From contig PLUJ01000344.1 in NCBI GenBank assembly GCA_003165455.1, positions 1,077 through 13,037 of the forward strand: DNA of 11,961 nt, in the 5' to 3' direction. The notes under the pieces are model-generated. The model searched no databases and was not told the DNA's origin. It was given only the letters and a program-made list of their open reading frames with translations. A program made the translations under genes and the position numbers. Positions 1 to 6,417 of this stretch are shown here, one piece after another (the first letter of the stretch is position 1; the number at the start of each line of letters is the position of its first letter). The DNA is from Acidobacteriaceae bacterium (GTDB taxonomy: Bacteria; Acidobacteriota; Terriglobia; Terriglobales; Acidobacteriaceae).

Positions 1-143
1 GCTAAAGGGAAATCTTAGCCATGCCGGATCGAACAATTTTCGCCATGCCGTCTCAACATCCGCATTAAACGTATCTAAGAGCGCCATGGAGCATTTTCGA
101 CGTTCGTTTGCAGATCGTGCAGTGTCCTTCGGGAGAGGTCGTA

Positions 144-323
144 ATGGCTGAAGATACGGATAGGAGTGCACTTTATAAGTTGATGGCGTCGGTCGCTCTA
201 GCCGATCCTTCGAATGACGTCGTCAAGCGCTTCCTGCAAGCGATCCGCGTCCATCTCGGAATGGAAGTGGCCTACGTCTCGGAGTTCGTCGGCGATCAAG
301 CCGTGTTTCGGCAGGTCGATGCC
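144..323 (+). pseudogene. 5' remnant of a GAF-domain signalling protein
   Basis: The reading frame from ATG 144 has a good ribosome site (GGGAGAGG, 131-138). It reads like the first 60 residues of a GAF domain of the kind found at the front of diguanylate cyclase/phosphodiesterase and sensor proteins: an initial helix (residues 6-20), then LQAIRVHLGMEVAYVSEFVG (31-50) and VFRQVDA (54-60). In that family the text continues with more GAF and usually an EAL, GGDEF or kinase domain. Here the similarity stops at about 323. The frame stays open to a stop at 657-659, but that part is only the antisense of the neighbouring reductase gene. A TTG at 108 is an earlier in-frame start but has no better ribosome site. 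I read this as a truncated, non-functional fragment. The GAF assignment is from family memory, not an alignment. Confidence 0.65.
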
Positions 324-881
324 TTCCAGAAGATTTTCGCCGGAGCCGAGGAGTTCCGGCGACACCGCCAAGTGCATTTCATCGATAAGTCCGGCGCGAA
401 GATACTGGCGAATGGTGGCCACTCCGCCGCCGAGACGAATGTCCTTGCCGCCCGCGGCCTCGCTTGCGCGCTTGAGCGCTGCTTCGATTCCGTCGGTAAC
501 GAAATGAAAGACGGTTTCGCCGTCCATTGCGAAAGACGCGCGGGCGTGGTGGCTAAGCACGAAGACGGGAGTGTGAAACGGGGGGTTGTCGCCCCACCAG
601 CCCTTCCAACTATCATCCGTCCATGGACCGCGAACCGGACCAAACATGTTCCGGCCTAGAATCCAGGCTCCGATGTTGTCGAAGCCGCGCGCCGCAAAGT
701 TGTCGTCAATTCCACTGGCGCCGCCATCTTGTCCGGTCATTTGATGAAATGTCTTGGTAGAGAAAAACCACTGCTGCACGGCCGCGCCACCCACACCGAG
801 AGGATTGGCCAGATCCTGGCCGGGGCCGGCTCCAAATCCATCCAGAGAAAGTCCGAAGCCGTGGACACGTAGTTTGCTCAA
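198..881 (-). CDS. DHFR/RibD-C family reductase with a replaced C-terminus
   Basis: 227 residues from a TTG start (879-881), with a GAGGGA ribosome site 11 bases upstream. The N-terminus matches the usual KLRVH-x-F-x-x-SLDGFGAGP opening of the family. Family hallmarks are ANPLGVGG (25-32), GIDDNFAARGF (57-67), AWILGRNMFGPVRGPW (72-87), GWWGDNPPFHTPVFVL (94-109), GGKDIRLGGG (144-153) and the start of the last strand, SPELLGSGENLLEGIDLP (174-191). These proteins resemble the reductase domain of RibD and dihydrofolate reductase and probably bind NADPH; the substrate is unknown. Most relatives end shortly after this point with a short strand like ATHVVL. Here residues from about 195 to 227 do not look like the family and are read from the opposite strand of the GAF-gene remnant. 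Activity is therefore uncertain, although the nucleotide-binding part is intact. No partner gene suggests a pathway. Confidence 0.88.
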   Translation of the reverse strand: MSKLRVHGFGLSLDGFGAGPGQDLANPLGVGGAAVQQWFFSTKTFHQMTGQDGGASGIDDNFAARGFDNIGAWILGRNMFGPVRGPWTDDSWKGWWGDNPPFHTPVFVLSHHARASFAMDGETVFHFVTDGIEAALKRASEAAGGKDIRLGGGVATIRQYLRAGLIDEMHLAVSPELLGSGENLLEGIDLPKHGLIADELRDVGHFHSEMDADRLQEALDDVIRRIG

Positions 882-945
882 GGAATGTGCTTTCCCTCAA
901 TAGAGGTTTTTGTTTTTCTTATTTCTTGGTTATTTCTCTTGCAGC

Positions 946-1947
946 TCAGTAAACCGCATTCCCAGGACGGCTGGTGTGAATTTGTCCGGCATCCACCGAA
1001 ATGGTGTAGGCCTCACCGCCGTCACCCTTCCAATCTCGAATGTCGAAAGTGCTACCGCTTGGGGCGTGATAGGCGGCCACATTGCGAAGAGTCAAGGGTT
1101 GTCCGGGCTTGCAGACTTCGGGCGAATCGGTGACCTGGAAGAAATAAACACCCTGCCCGGGGCCGACGACTTTTCCGCGACCGTCGACTTCAACCAGCAG
1201 CGCCGACCTTTCATCGATGGCAATTTCGCGCGGCGTTTTCGACCAGCCATCCTCCGCAATGCGAGCCAGGAAACCCAGGCTGCGGCCCATACGGTCGCGC
1301 TTAGCGAAATGACTATCGGTGAGGATGTTACCGAGCAACGGGACCTGAAGGAAATCGCGCACCAAGGTCACGCGCTTGGCGTAAGGATTATCGAGAACCT
1401 CGCGCGACGTAAGATCGGGATCGTTGGGTTTGTCTTCCAGACATGCGTACACGAACTGTCCCAGCACCGCCAAGCCGGCACTGGTGCCTCCGATGGGCTT
1501 GCCCGCAATCACGTGGTCGTTGAGTGCATTGCCCATCAACGTTCCCTTCCAATTCTTAATGTAGTTGGCCTGATCGCCGCCGGCGATAAAAATCACGGTC
1601 GCTTTACGAACGATCTGGGCGACCTTTGGCTGATCTGCGGATTTGCGATCGGGAACCACCAAGGTAGCCACCGAGTTCATCTGGCACAGTTTATTGACGT
1701 ATTTGTTGTAGTCGTTTTTTCCGCGCGCCCGAACAATGAGGAAATCGCCGCCATGACCCTTGCCGCACAGCCAGCGAAAGGCTTCATCAAGATCGGAGCC
1801 TCCGCCCATCATGGCGATTCCAGGATCCGTGTGAGTCTGCGCATCCAGCTCACCGCCAAAGCGCTTGTATTTGTAAGATGCGGCATGGCTTGCCGCGGCG
1901 AGGCCGAGCAAAATCAGACTAAGAATCAGCACACGGAAAAATTTCAT
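946..1947 (-). CDS. Exported cyanophycinase-like S51 family peptidase
   Basis: 333 residues, ATG start with GAGGA just upstream (spacing short, 3 bases). Residues 1-22 form a Sec signal peptide (KFFR, hydrophobic core, SHA-A cleavage site), so the enzyme is probably periplasmic or secreted. Peptidase S51 features are MGGGSDLDEAF (47-57), the dinucleotide-like IAGGDQANY (121-129), the nucleophile elbow GGTSAG with Ser156 (153-158), DSHFAKRDRMGR with His213 (211-222) and AIDERSALL with Glu246 (243-251). By comparison with cyanophycinase (Ser, His, Glu triad), S156, H213 and E246 are the likely catalytic residues. The family hydrolyses cyanophycin or acidic dipeptide and isoaspartyl bonds. No cyanophycin synthetase is in the window, so the true substrate is open. 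The gene lies 67 bp downstream of the ybjQ-like gene and 64 bp upstream of the reductase, all on one strand; co-transcription is possible but unproven. Confidence 0.88.
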   Translation of the reverse strand: MKFFRVLILSLILLGLAAASHAASYKYKRFGGELDAQTHTDPGIAMMGGGSDLDEAFRWLCGKGHGGDFLIVRARGKNDYNKYVNKLCQMNSVATLVVPDRKSADQPKVAQIVRKATVIFIAGGDQANYIKNWKGTLMGNALNDHVIAGKPIGGTSAGLAVLGQFVYACLEDKPNDPDLTSREVLDNPYAKRVTLVRDFLQVPLLGNILTDSHFAKRDRMGRSLGFLARIAEDGWSKTPREIAIDERSALLVEVDGRGKVVGPGQGVYFFQVTDSPEVCKPGQPLTLRNVAAYHAPSGSTFDIRDWKGDGGEAYTISVDAGQIHTSRPGNAVY

Positions 1948-1960
1948 GAGTCCTCGTTGA

Positions 1961-2002
1961 CTGGATCGTTAATTCTGGATCGTTAATTAAGGATCGCTTA
2001 CT
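1961..2002. repeat. 14-bp tandem repeat, two perfect copies and one degenerate
   Basis: CTGGATCGTTAATT occurs at 1961-1974 and again, perfectly, at 1975-1988. A degenerate third copy (9 of 14 bases) follows at 1989-2002. The repeats put three GATC sites at exact 14-bp spacing (1964, 1978, 1992). They fill most of the 67-bp gap between the stop of the ybjQ-like gene and the ribosome site of the S51 peptidase gene. They could be binding sites for a regulator or simply a replication-slippage product. Confidence 0.8.
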
Positions 2003-2014
2003 AGGAAATCGTTG

Positions 2015-2380
2015 CTACCGGCTCACTTCGACGAATACGGCAGTGCCGTATGCCAATACCTCGGTTACGCCCTGCATGACTTCGGTGGCGTCGTAGCGTG
2101 CTCCCACCACGGCATTCCCGCCCAGCTCGGCGGCATGGATCAGCATGAGATCGAAAGCTTCGGCACGAGTCTTTTCGCACAGATTGGTAAGCAGCGTGAT
2201 GTTACCGCCCACCAGCGTCTGCAGTCCGGCTCCGATGGTACCGAAGATGGACCGGGAACGCACCACAATGCCACGCACGACGCCCAGCGTGCGGGTAACG
2301 CGGAAGCCATCTAGTTCGAACTGAGTTGTCACCATGTTGTGCGCCACCATCCGCCCGCCGCCTGTATAGTTTGTCGCCAT
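2015..2380 (-). CDS. YbjQ/UPF0145 family protein
   Basis: 121 residues, ATG start with a strong AGGAGG ribosome site 5 bases upstream. The family signature is clear: LGVVRGIVVRSRS (32-44), a glycine-rich GGNIT (58-62), then a helix ending in HAAELGGNAVVGARYDATEV (82-101) and a final strand GTAVFVEV. Members are small cytoplasmic proteins of about 105-110 residues that form ring-like oligomers, are often annotated as putative heavy-metal-binding, and have no firm biochemical role. This copy carries about 15 extra N-terminal residues before TTQFELDGF, as far as the family is remembered; the strong ribosome site supports the long form. An internal ATG (residue 11) is the alternative start. A promoter-like extended -10 lies 26 bases upstream of the start codon. 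Confidence 0.88.
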   Translation of the reverse strand: MATNYTGGGRMVAHNMVTTQFELDGFRVTRTLGVVRGIVVRSRSIFGTIGAGLQTLVGGNITLLTNLCEKTRAEAFDLMLIHAAELGGNAVVGARYDATEVMQGVTEVLAYGTAVFVEVSR

Positions 2381-2406
2381 CCCGTCCTCCTTCGAACTTC
2401 GCGATA

Positions 2407-2415
2407 ACTATAGCA
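2407..2415 (-). promoter_or_regulatory. Extended -10 promoter element for the ybjQ-like gene
   Basis: On the minus strand this reads TGCTATAGT, an extended -10 (TGn plus TATAGT, five of six bases of TATAAT). It sits 26 bases before the ATG at 2380, which leaves room for a start of transcription just ahead of the AGGAGG site. There is no convincing -35 box 17 bases upstream, as is common for extended -10 promoters. Confidence 0.4.
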
Positions 2416-2467
2416 AGACCGCGCGAATAATTAATGGTGGGATTTTTCGGAAGGAGCCGCTAAACGG

Positions 2468-2647
2468 TCATTCGAGCTCGGCCGCAATAAAGAATTCCTG
2501 CGACGACGTATCGTATTCCACGATCAGCGAGTTAGGTTTGCAGCACACCTGGCAGTCTTCGATATAGGCTTGCTTTCGGCCCGCGGATTCATCCACCGTG
2601 GTGACATTCCACTCTCCGCAACCAGCGCACTGAAAGCCCGCTTCCAT
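2468..2647 (-). CDS. CPXCG-motif cysteine-rich small protein
   Basis: 59 residues from ATG 2647. A GTG five codons earlier (2662) extends the frame, but only the ATG has a properly spaced ribosome site (GGAG, 6-base gap), so I prefer it. The protein has a C-x-x-C pair (Cys7, Cys10) followed by YIEDCQVCCKPN (28-39) with Cys32, Cys35 and Cys36. This is the layout of the Cys_rich_CPXCG family, short proteins thought to bind zinc through the four cysteines; their role is unknown. The first motif is CAGC rather than the commoner CPYC, with both cysteines kept. The rest is a small beta-rich tail rich in acidic residues. It is the first gene of the minus-strand group, divergent from the M24 peptidase gene with about 90 bp between them. 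Confidence 0.82.
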   Translation of the reverse strand: MEAGFQCAGCGEWNVTTVDESAGRKQAYIEDCQVCCKPNSLIVEYDTSSQEFFIAAELE

Positions 2648-2703
2648 AAGAAGCTCCGCCACTCCGTGGAATAAGCCATTCTAGAGCCAATTCCCGCAGT
2701 CCT

Positions 2704-2709
2704 TATAAT
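2704..2709 (+). promoter_or_regulatory. -10 box of the M24 peptidase promoter
   Basis: A perfect TATAAT lies 30 bases before the start codon at 2740. No good TTGACA-like box is present at 15-19 bp upstream, which suggests either activator dependence or a different sigma factor contact. A transcription start near 2716 would fall inside the hairpin described next. Confidence 0.5.
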
Positions 2710-2711
2710 GA

Positions 2712-2728
2712 CGCAGACCAACTCTGCG
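2712..2728. promoter_or_regulatory. Inverted repeat between -10 box and ribosome site of the M24 gene
   Basis: CGCAGA (2712-2717) and TCTGCG (2723-2728) form a perfect 6-bp stem with a 5-base loop. It begins 2 bases after the -10 box and ends 2 bases before the GGAGG ribosome site (2731-2735). The position fits a repressor operator over the transcription start, or an RNA stem near the ribosome site. This is an inference from position only. Confidence 0.45.
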
Positions 2729-2739
2729 CTGGAGGCTTC

Positions 2740-4053
2740 ATGATTTCGAGGCGGCGTTTTTTGGAAGTGGGTGGCGTAGCGGCAAGTACGGCTCTCAGTG
2801 CGCCGTTTGGATTCGGCGCCACCGGGGGCGATGAGACGAAGGCTTCTATGCTGCCGACGGCGCTTGCGCAATTGAAGTCGCGCAAGAACGAAGCCACACC
2901 TATCTCTCGGGAAGAGCGGGGCGCGCGACTCGAGCGCGCACGCGTGCTGATGAACGAGAACCGGATCGACGCGATTGTCCTGATGGCGGGAACGTCGTTG
3001 AACTATTTCACGGGAATTCGTTGGTGGGGCGGCGAGCGTCTGTTTGCGTTGGTGCTGCCCGAAAAAGGCGCCGCGTTTTATGTTTGTCCCAGTTTTGAAG
3101 AAGGCAGGGCTCGCGAGCAAATCGCTAACGCACCCGATGGCGAACGGGCAGACGTACGAACGTGGCAGGAAGATGAAAATCCCTATCAGCTTCTGGCGCA
3201 GGGACTGAAAGAATGCGGCGCGGCTAACGGAAAGTTGGGAATCGAAGAAACCGTCCGTTTCTTTTTTGCCGATGGAATTGCACACGCCGCACCGCATGCA
3301 ACGCTGGTGAGTGCAACGCGCGTTACAGCGGGTTGTCGCATGATCAAGAGCGCGCAAGAGATCGCGCTGATGCGGTTGGCAGCTCAGGTGACACTCTCCG
3401 CTTATCAAGCAGTTTATCGTTCGTTGCAGGAAGGCATGACGCAGCGGCAGGTCGAAGATTTAATTTCCGCAGCCTATGGAAAGCTGGGCTTTCCAGGCGA
3501 AGCCAGCGTGGAAGTGGATGAGTTCACCGCATATCCGCATGGATCAAATACGCCACAGGTAATTCACGAAGGTTCGATTGTGATGATCGACGATGGCTGC
3601 ACCGTGGAAGGTTATCAATCGGACATTACCCGTACTTTCGTGCTAGGGAAGCTCCCGCCAAGTAGCGGAGACAAGATGAGAAAAGTTTTTGACATTGTGC
3701 ACAGCGCCCAAGCCGCGGCATTATCCGCCGCCCGTCCGGGCACGGAATGCGGCGCTGTCGATGCCGCTGCCCGCAAAGTGATCACAGCCTCCGGCTACGG
3801 ACCCGACTACAAATATTTTGCGCATCGCCTGGGTCACGGCATGGGTATGGATGGCCACGAGTGGCCATATCTTGTGCGAGGCAACGCAACCAGACTTGCC
3901 GCCAATATGACCACCAGCAACGAGCCGGGCATCTACATCCGCGGAGAGTTTGGCATCCGTCTTGAAGATGACATGCATATCACCGAGAATGCGGCGGAAT
4001 TATTCACGCCACAAAGCCTTTCGCTTGAAGACCCGTTCGGGGAAAAAGCGTGA
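2740..4053 (+). CDS. Tat-exported M24 family metallopeptidase (Xaa-Pro aminopeptidase type)
   Basis: 437 residues, ATG start with GGAGG 4 bases upstream. The N-terminus carries a twin-arginine signal, SRRRFLEVGG (3-12), followed by an alanine-rich hydrophobic stretch, so the folded enzyme is probably exported by Tat. Residues about 60-195 form a creatinase/prolidase N-terminal domain and about 205-425 the pita-bread M24 domain. All five expected dinuclear metal ligands are present: Asp284 (IDDG), Asp295 (YQSDITRT), His366 (HRLGHGMG), Glu395 (NEPG) and Glu409 (GIRLED). His267 in AYPHG is the likely substrate-binding histidine. M24 enzymes of this layout remove an N-terminal residue before proline or cleave X-Pro dipeptides, usually with Mn, Co or Zn; the exact specificity cannot be read here. 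It is transcribed alone and ends 30 bp from the convergent BON-domain gene, with no obvious terminator hairpin between them. Confidence 0.92.
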   Translation: MISRRRFLEVGGVAASTALSAPFGFGATGGDETKASMLPTALAQLKSRKNEATPISREERGARLERARVLMNENRIDAIVLMAGTSLNYFTGIRWWGGERLFALVLPEKGAAFYVCPSFEEGRAREQIANAPDGERADVRTWQEDENPYQLLAQGLKECGAANGKLGIEETVRFFFADGIAHAAPHATLVSATRVTAGCRMIKSAQEIALMRLAAQVTLSAYQAVYRSLQEGMTQRQVEDLISAAYGKLGFPGEASVEVDEFTAYPHGSNTPQVIHEGSIVMIDDGCTVEGYQSDITRTFVLGKLPPSSGDKMRKVFDIVHSAQAAALSAARPGTECGAVDAAARKVITASGYGPDYKYFAHRLGHGMGMDGHEWPYLVRGNATRLAANMTTSNEPGIYIRGEFGIRLEDDMHITENAAELFTPQSLSLEDPFGEKA

Positions 4054-4083
4054 GCGGCGCTTAGAGGTCCCTGTGCCCTGCTG

Positions 4084-4626
4084 TTATTTCGAAGCAACCA
4101 CCTGCAAATTGTTTGTGACTTGAAATATTCCTGGCACGCCGTTCGCGCGTATCCCGGCAACGTTCTTATCGGCCTCGTTGTCCACAACTCCTTCCAAAGT
4201 AACCCGGCCATTCTTTACGATGATGCGAATTGGTTTCTGGACGCCCAGAGCATACTTTTCCAGCGACGGGTATCCGTAAATCTCATGGAACAAACGTATT
4301 CGGAGCCGATCGTCCATTGGAGAAGGCGGAAGAATTTCGATCTGATTGTCGACTTTCTCCACGCCTTCAATATGTTTCACTGCGCTTTCGGCATCGGATT
4401 TTGTAACGGGACGGACCACCTCTCCCAGCAGAGTGACGGTGCCGCCTTCCACTTTGTAGGCCATGTTGTCGAATACACCCACATACGGAAGCATGAGAAG
4501 TTCGTGGCGCACTTCTCGAATGATGCGCCCCTGGGACTTCGCCGAAGGTTGATCCCGATCCTGAGCGAATCCGACTGCGGCGAGCGATAATAGACAGACT
4601 GTAAAGACCCAAATCCTGCGGTTCAT
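4084..4626 (-). CDS. Exported protein with two BON domains
   Basis: 180 residues, ATG start with a CAGGAGA ribosome site about 9 bases upstream. A Sec signal peptide covers residues 1-21 (NRR, hydrophobic core, GFA-Q cleavage). No lipobox cysteine is present at the cleavage site, so it is probably a soluble periplasmic protein. Two BON repeats follow. The first (about 32-100) has VEGGTVTLLGEVVRP and ends HIEGVEKVDNQIEI. The second (about 105-178) has VKNGRVTLEGVVDNEADKNVAG and ends GVPGIFQVTNNLQV. The glycine-V-T-L-x-G core and the closing VxNxL/I strand are diagnostic. BON domains bind phospholipid or partner proteins; E. coli OsmY and DolP are two-BON examples linked to envelope stress and outer membrane integrity. 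The same role here is an inference. It is divergent from the exosortase gene across a 180-bp gap. Confidence 0.88.
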   Translation of the reverse strand: MNRRIWVFTVCLLSLAAVGFAQDRDQPSAKSQGRIIREVRHELLMLPYVGVFDNMAYKVEGGTVTLLGEVVRPVTKSDAESAVKHIEGVEKVDNQIEILPPSPMDDRLRIRLFHEIYGYPSLEKYALGVQKPIRIIVKNGRVTLEGVVDNEADKNVAGIRANGVPGIFQVTNNLQVVASK

Positions 4627-4808
4627 AGCTTTATTTCTCCTGCCGTAATTCTCGTGGAGTTAATTTAATCGCAAAGCCATCGGAAACAAGAAGCTTACGA
4701 TTCGATGGCGGAATTCGCTTGCAGTGTTTGCTGTAGGGACGATATTCCGTCCGAACTCGTCCGATTGGACTAACCCAGGTCACCAGGGGCTAAAGGATTT
4801 GATTGCGG

Positions 4809-5756
4809 ATGCCACTCGATTCGCATATCCTAAGTCTTCCCCCCTTGGAAATTAGAGGCTTATCGTTGAGCCAAGCCGTACAACTTGAGCAACCCATTGT
4901 GCCCTCGCGGCGCGTTGAGTCGATGAGGTTCTCGGTGATCCAGACCATGGTTCTAGGTGGTCTGCTGATCTGGCTTTATTCACCGACGCTGGCCCATCTG
5001 GTGAGGCAGTGGTGGACGGATCCTAACTTCTCACATGGATTTTTTGTTCCCCTATTTGCCGCGTTTGTCATTTGGCAAGAACGGCCTCAGTTGGAACGGC
5101 TACCAAGCCACCCTTCCTGGTGGGGGCTTGGCTTACTAATTTGTGGGCTGTGCCTATTAGTGCTCGGCCAGTTGGGTGCGGAGATTTTCCTATCGCGCTG
5201 CTCCTTATTGCTGGTACTTGCGGGCTTGGCGATTTTGTTTTCCGGTTGGACATTTTTTCGAGCCATTCTTTTCCCTTTGGCGTTCTTGGTGATGATGATT
5301 CCGATCCCGGCCATTGTCTTTAACCAGATCACATTTCCGCTTCAACTGTTGGCTTCAAAAATAGCCAGCGGAATCTTGGCGCATTTGGGTGTGCCTGTCC
5401 TGCGGGAAGGCAACGTCATTGTTCTTCCGTCAATGGCCTTGGAAGTTGCCGACGCTTGCAGCGGCATTCGGTCGCTGATGTCGCTCGCTACACTCGCCGT
5501 GATCTATGGGTATTTAATGGAGCGGAAAACCTGGATCAGAGTTGTGCTGGCTCTGGCCGCTCTGCCAATCGCGGTGGCGGCCAATAGCCTGCGCGTGGTG
5601 GGGACCGGCCTGCTGGTGCAATACTGGGATCCGGATAAAGCGCAGGGGTTTTTTCATGAGTTTCAGGGCTGGCTCATGTTCGTGGCATCGCTCGCCATGC
5701 TGTATTTTCTACACAGGGTGATACGAATTGTTTGGCCTGCGAAAGGCCACGCATGA
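4809..5756 (+). CDS. Exosortase (EpsH family membrane transpeptidase)
   Basis: 315 residues from ATG 4809; a TTG two codons earlier (4803) is 5 bases after AAGGA and may be used instead. The protein is a polytopic inner-membrane enzyme with about eight hydrophobic segments after a roughly 45-residue hydrophilic N-terminal extension. Exosortase hallmarks are complete: WTDPNFSHGFFVP after the first segment, the catalytic cysteine in EVADACSGIRSL (Cys217), the arginine in AANSLRVVGTG (Arg262) and the histidine in GFFHEFQGW (His283). Exosortases recognise a C-terminal PEP-CTERM-like tail on secreted proteins, cut it and pass the protein on, often to a glycan. An ATG at 4923 (residue 39) would remove the odd N-terminal extension, but it has only a weak ribosome site. 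The gene is translationally coupled to epsI. No PEP-CTERM substrate is seen in the window, and the subtype (XrtA, B or other) cannot be settled. Confidence 0.93.
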   Translation: MPLDSHILSLPPLEIRGLSLSQAVQLEQPIVPSRRVESMRFSVIQTMVLGGLLIWLYSPTLAHLVRQWWTDPNFSHGFFVPLFAAFVIWQERPQLERLPSHPSWWGLGLLICGLCLLVLGQLGAEIFLSRCSLLLVLAGLAILFSGWTFFRAILFPLAFLVMMIPIPAIVFNQITFPLQLLASKIASGILAHLGVPVLREGNVIVLPSMALEVADACSGIRSLMSLATLAVIYGYLMERKTWIRVVLALAALPIAVAANSLRVVGTGLLVQYWDPDKAQGFFHEFQGWLMFVASLAMLYFLHRVIRIVWPAKGHA

Positions 5757-6406
5757 AGCGCTTGGGCAGCTGGCGCTTTATTCTGGCAGCGGGATTGATC
5801 ATCATTACGGCGGTTCTGCTGCAAGCCCGCGGACGCACCGAATCCATTCCATCCAGCCTTCCGCTCTCTTCGTTTCCCGCTCAACTCGGTGCCTGGACCG
5901 GTGAGGACATCCCGCTGGATAAAGATACTCTCGAAGTTTTAGGTCCAGGAGACTTCCTGGCGCGCGGCTATCAGAATACGAACAGCGATTTAGACTACGT
6001 CGATTTATTCATGGCGTATTTTCCCAGCCAGCGCAGCGGCGACACCATTCACTCACCCAAGCACTGCCTGCCAGGCGCGGGTTGGACTCCCGAAAGGAAT
6101 GACGTAGTAATGCTGGCGATGCCGGGGCATGCGCCGTTCCCCATTAATCGCTACGTGATCTCGAAAGCCGGCGCGCGCAAGCTGGTGCTTTATTGGTATT
6201 GGGCCCATGACCGCGGCGTGGCGAGCGAGTACTGGGCCAAATATTACCTGGTCAGGGATGCGATAAGAATGAACCGCAGCGACGGCGCATTAGTCAGAAT
6301 CACGACCGACATGCTTCCCGGCGAAACGGTGAACGCCGCTGAGAAAAGATTAAGCCCATTCACAGCTTCGGTGGTCCCGTTGCTCGACGACTATATCCCG
6401 AAATAA
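5753..6406 (+). CDS. epsI: EpsI family exosortase-associated protein
   Basis: 217 residues from ATG 5753, which overlaps the exosortase stop in ATGA and has GAAAGG 7 bases upstream; an in-frame TTG at 5732 is less likely. One N-terminal membrane segment (about 8-25) anchors the protein, with the rest outside the cytoplasm. The EpsI (DUF3485) pattern is clear: FPAQLGAWTGEDIPL (41-55), a motif around YVDLFMAYFPSQR (82-94), then HSPKHCLPGAGW (100-111) with the conserved Cys105, and a later YWYWAHDRGVASEYWAK (147-163). EpsI is often fused to or beside exosortase and was first named in methanolan exopolysaccharide synthesis. Its biochemical role is not known; a partnership with the exosortase is supported by the coupling. 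It ends 11 bp from the convergent GcvT-like gene. Confidence 0.92.
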   Translation: MKRLGSWRFILAAGLIIITAVLLQARGRTESIPSSLPLSSFPAQLGAWTGEDIPLDKDTLEVLGPGDFLARGYQNTNSDLDYVDLFMAYFPSQRSGDTIHSPKHCLPGAGWTPERNDVVMLAMPGHAPFPINRYVISKAGARKLVLYWYWAHDRGVASEYWAKYYLVRDAIRMNRSDGALVRITTDMLPGETVNAAEKRLSPFTASVVPLLDDYIPK

Positions 6407-6417
6407 ATTCGCATACT

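Noticed and set aside
324..659. Continuation of the plus-strand GAF frame as a 183-residue protein
   Set aside because: From about 324 the translation is only the antisense of the well-matched reductase gene and carries no GAF features.
910..1986. Long plus-strand open frame of 358 codons
   Set aside because: It lies opposite the S51 peptidase, which has a signal peptide, catalytic motifs and a ribosome site; the plus frame shows no family features.
2524..3408. Minus-strand open frame of 294 codons
   Set aside because: It crosses the divergent promoter region and runs opposite the M24 gene; its composition is typical of a shadow frame.
4054..4083. Bidirectional terminator between the M24 and BON-domain genes
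   Set aside because: No stem with a T-tract on either strand could be drawn in the 30-bp gap.
4706..4722. Sigma-54-like promoter before the exosortase gene (TGGC ... TTGC)
   Set aside because: Tempting because PEP-CTERM systems are often sigma-54 linked, but the GG to GC distance is 14 rather than the required 12, and the other GG pairing gives 11.
4737..4752. Hairpin GGACG-N6-CGTCC upstream of the exosortase gene
   Set aside because: The stem is only 5 bp, with no T-tract and no promoter element placed against it; too weak to call as a site.
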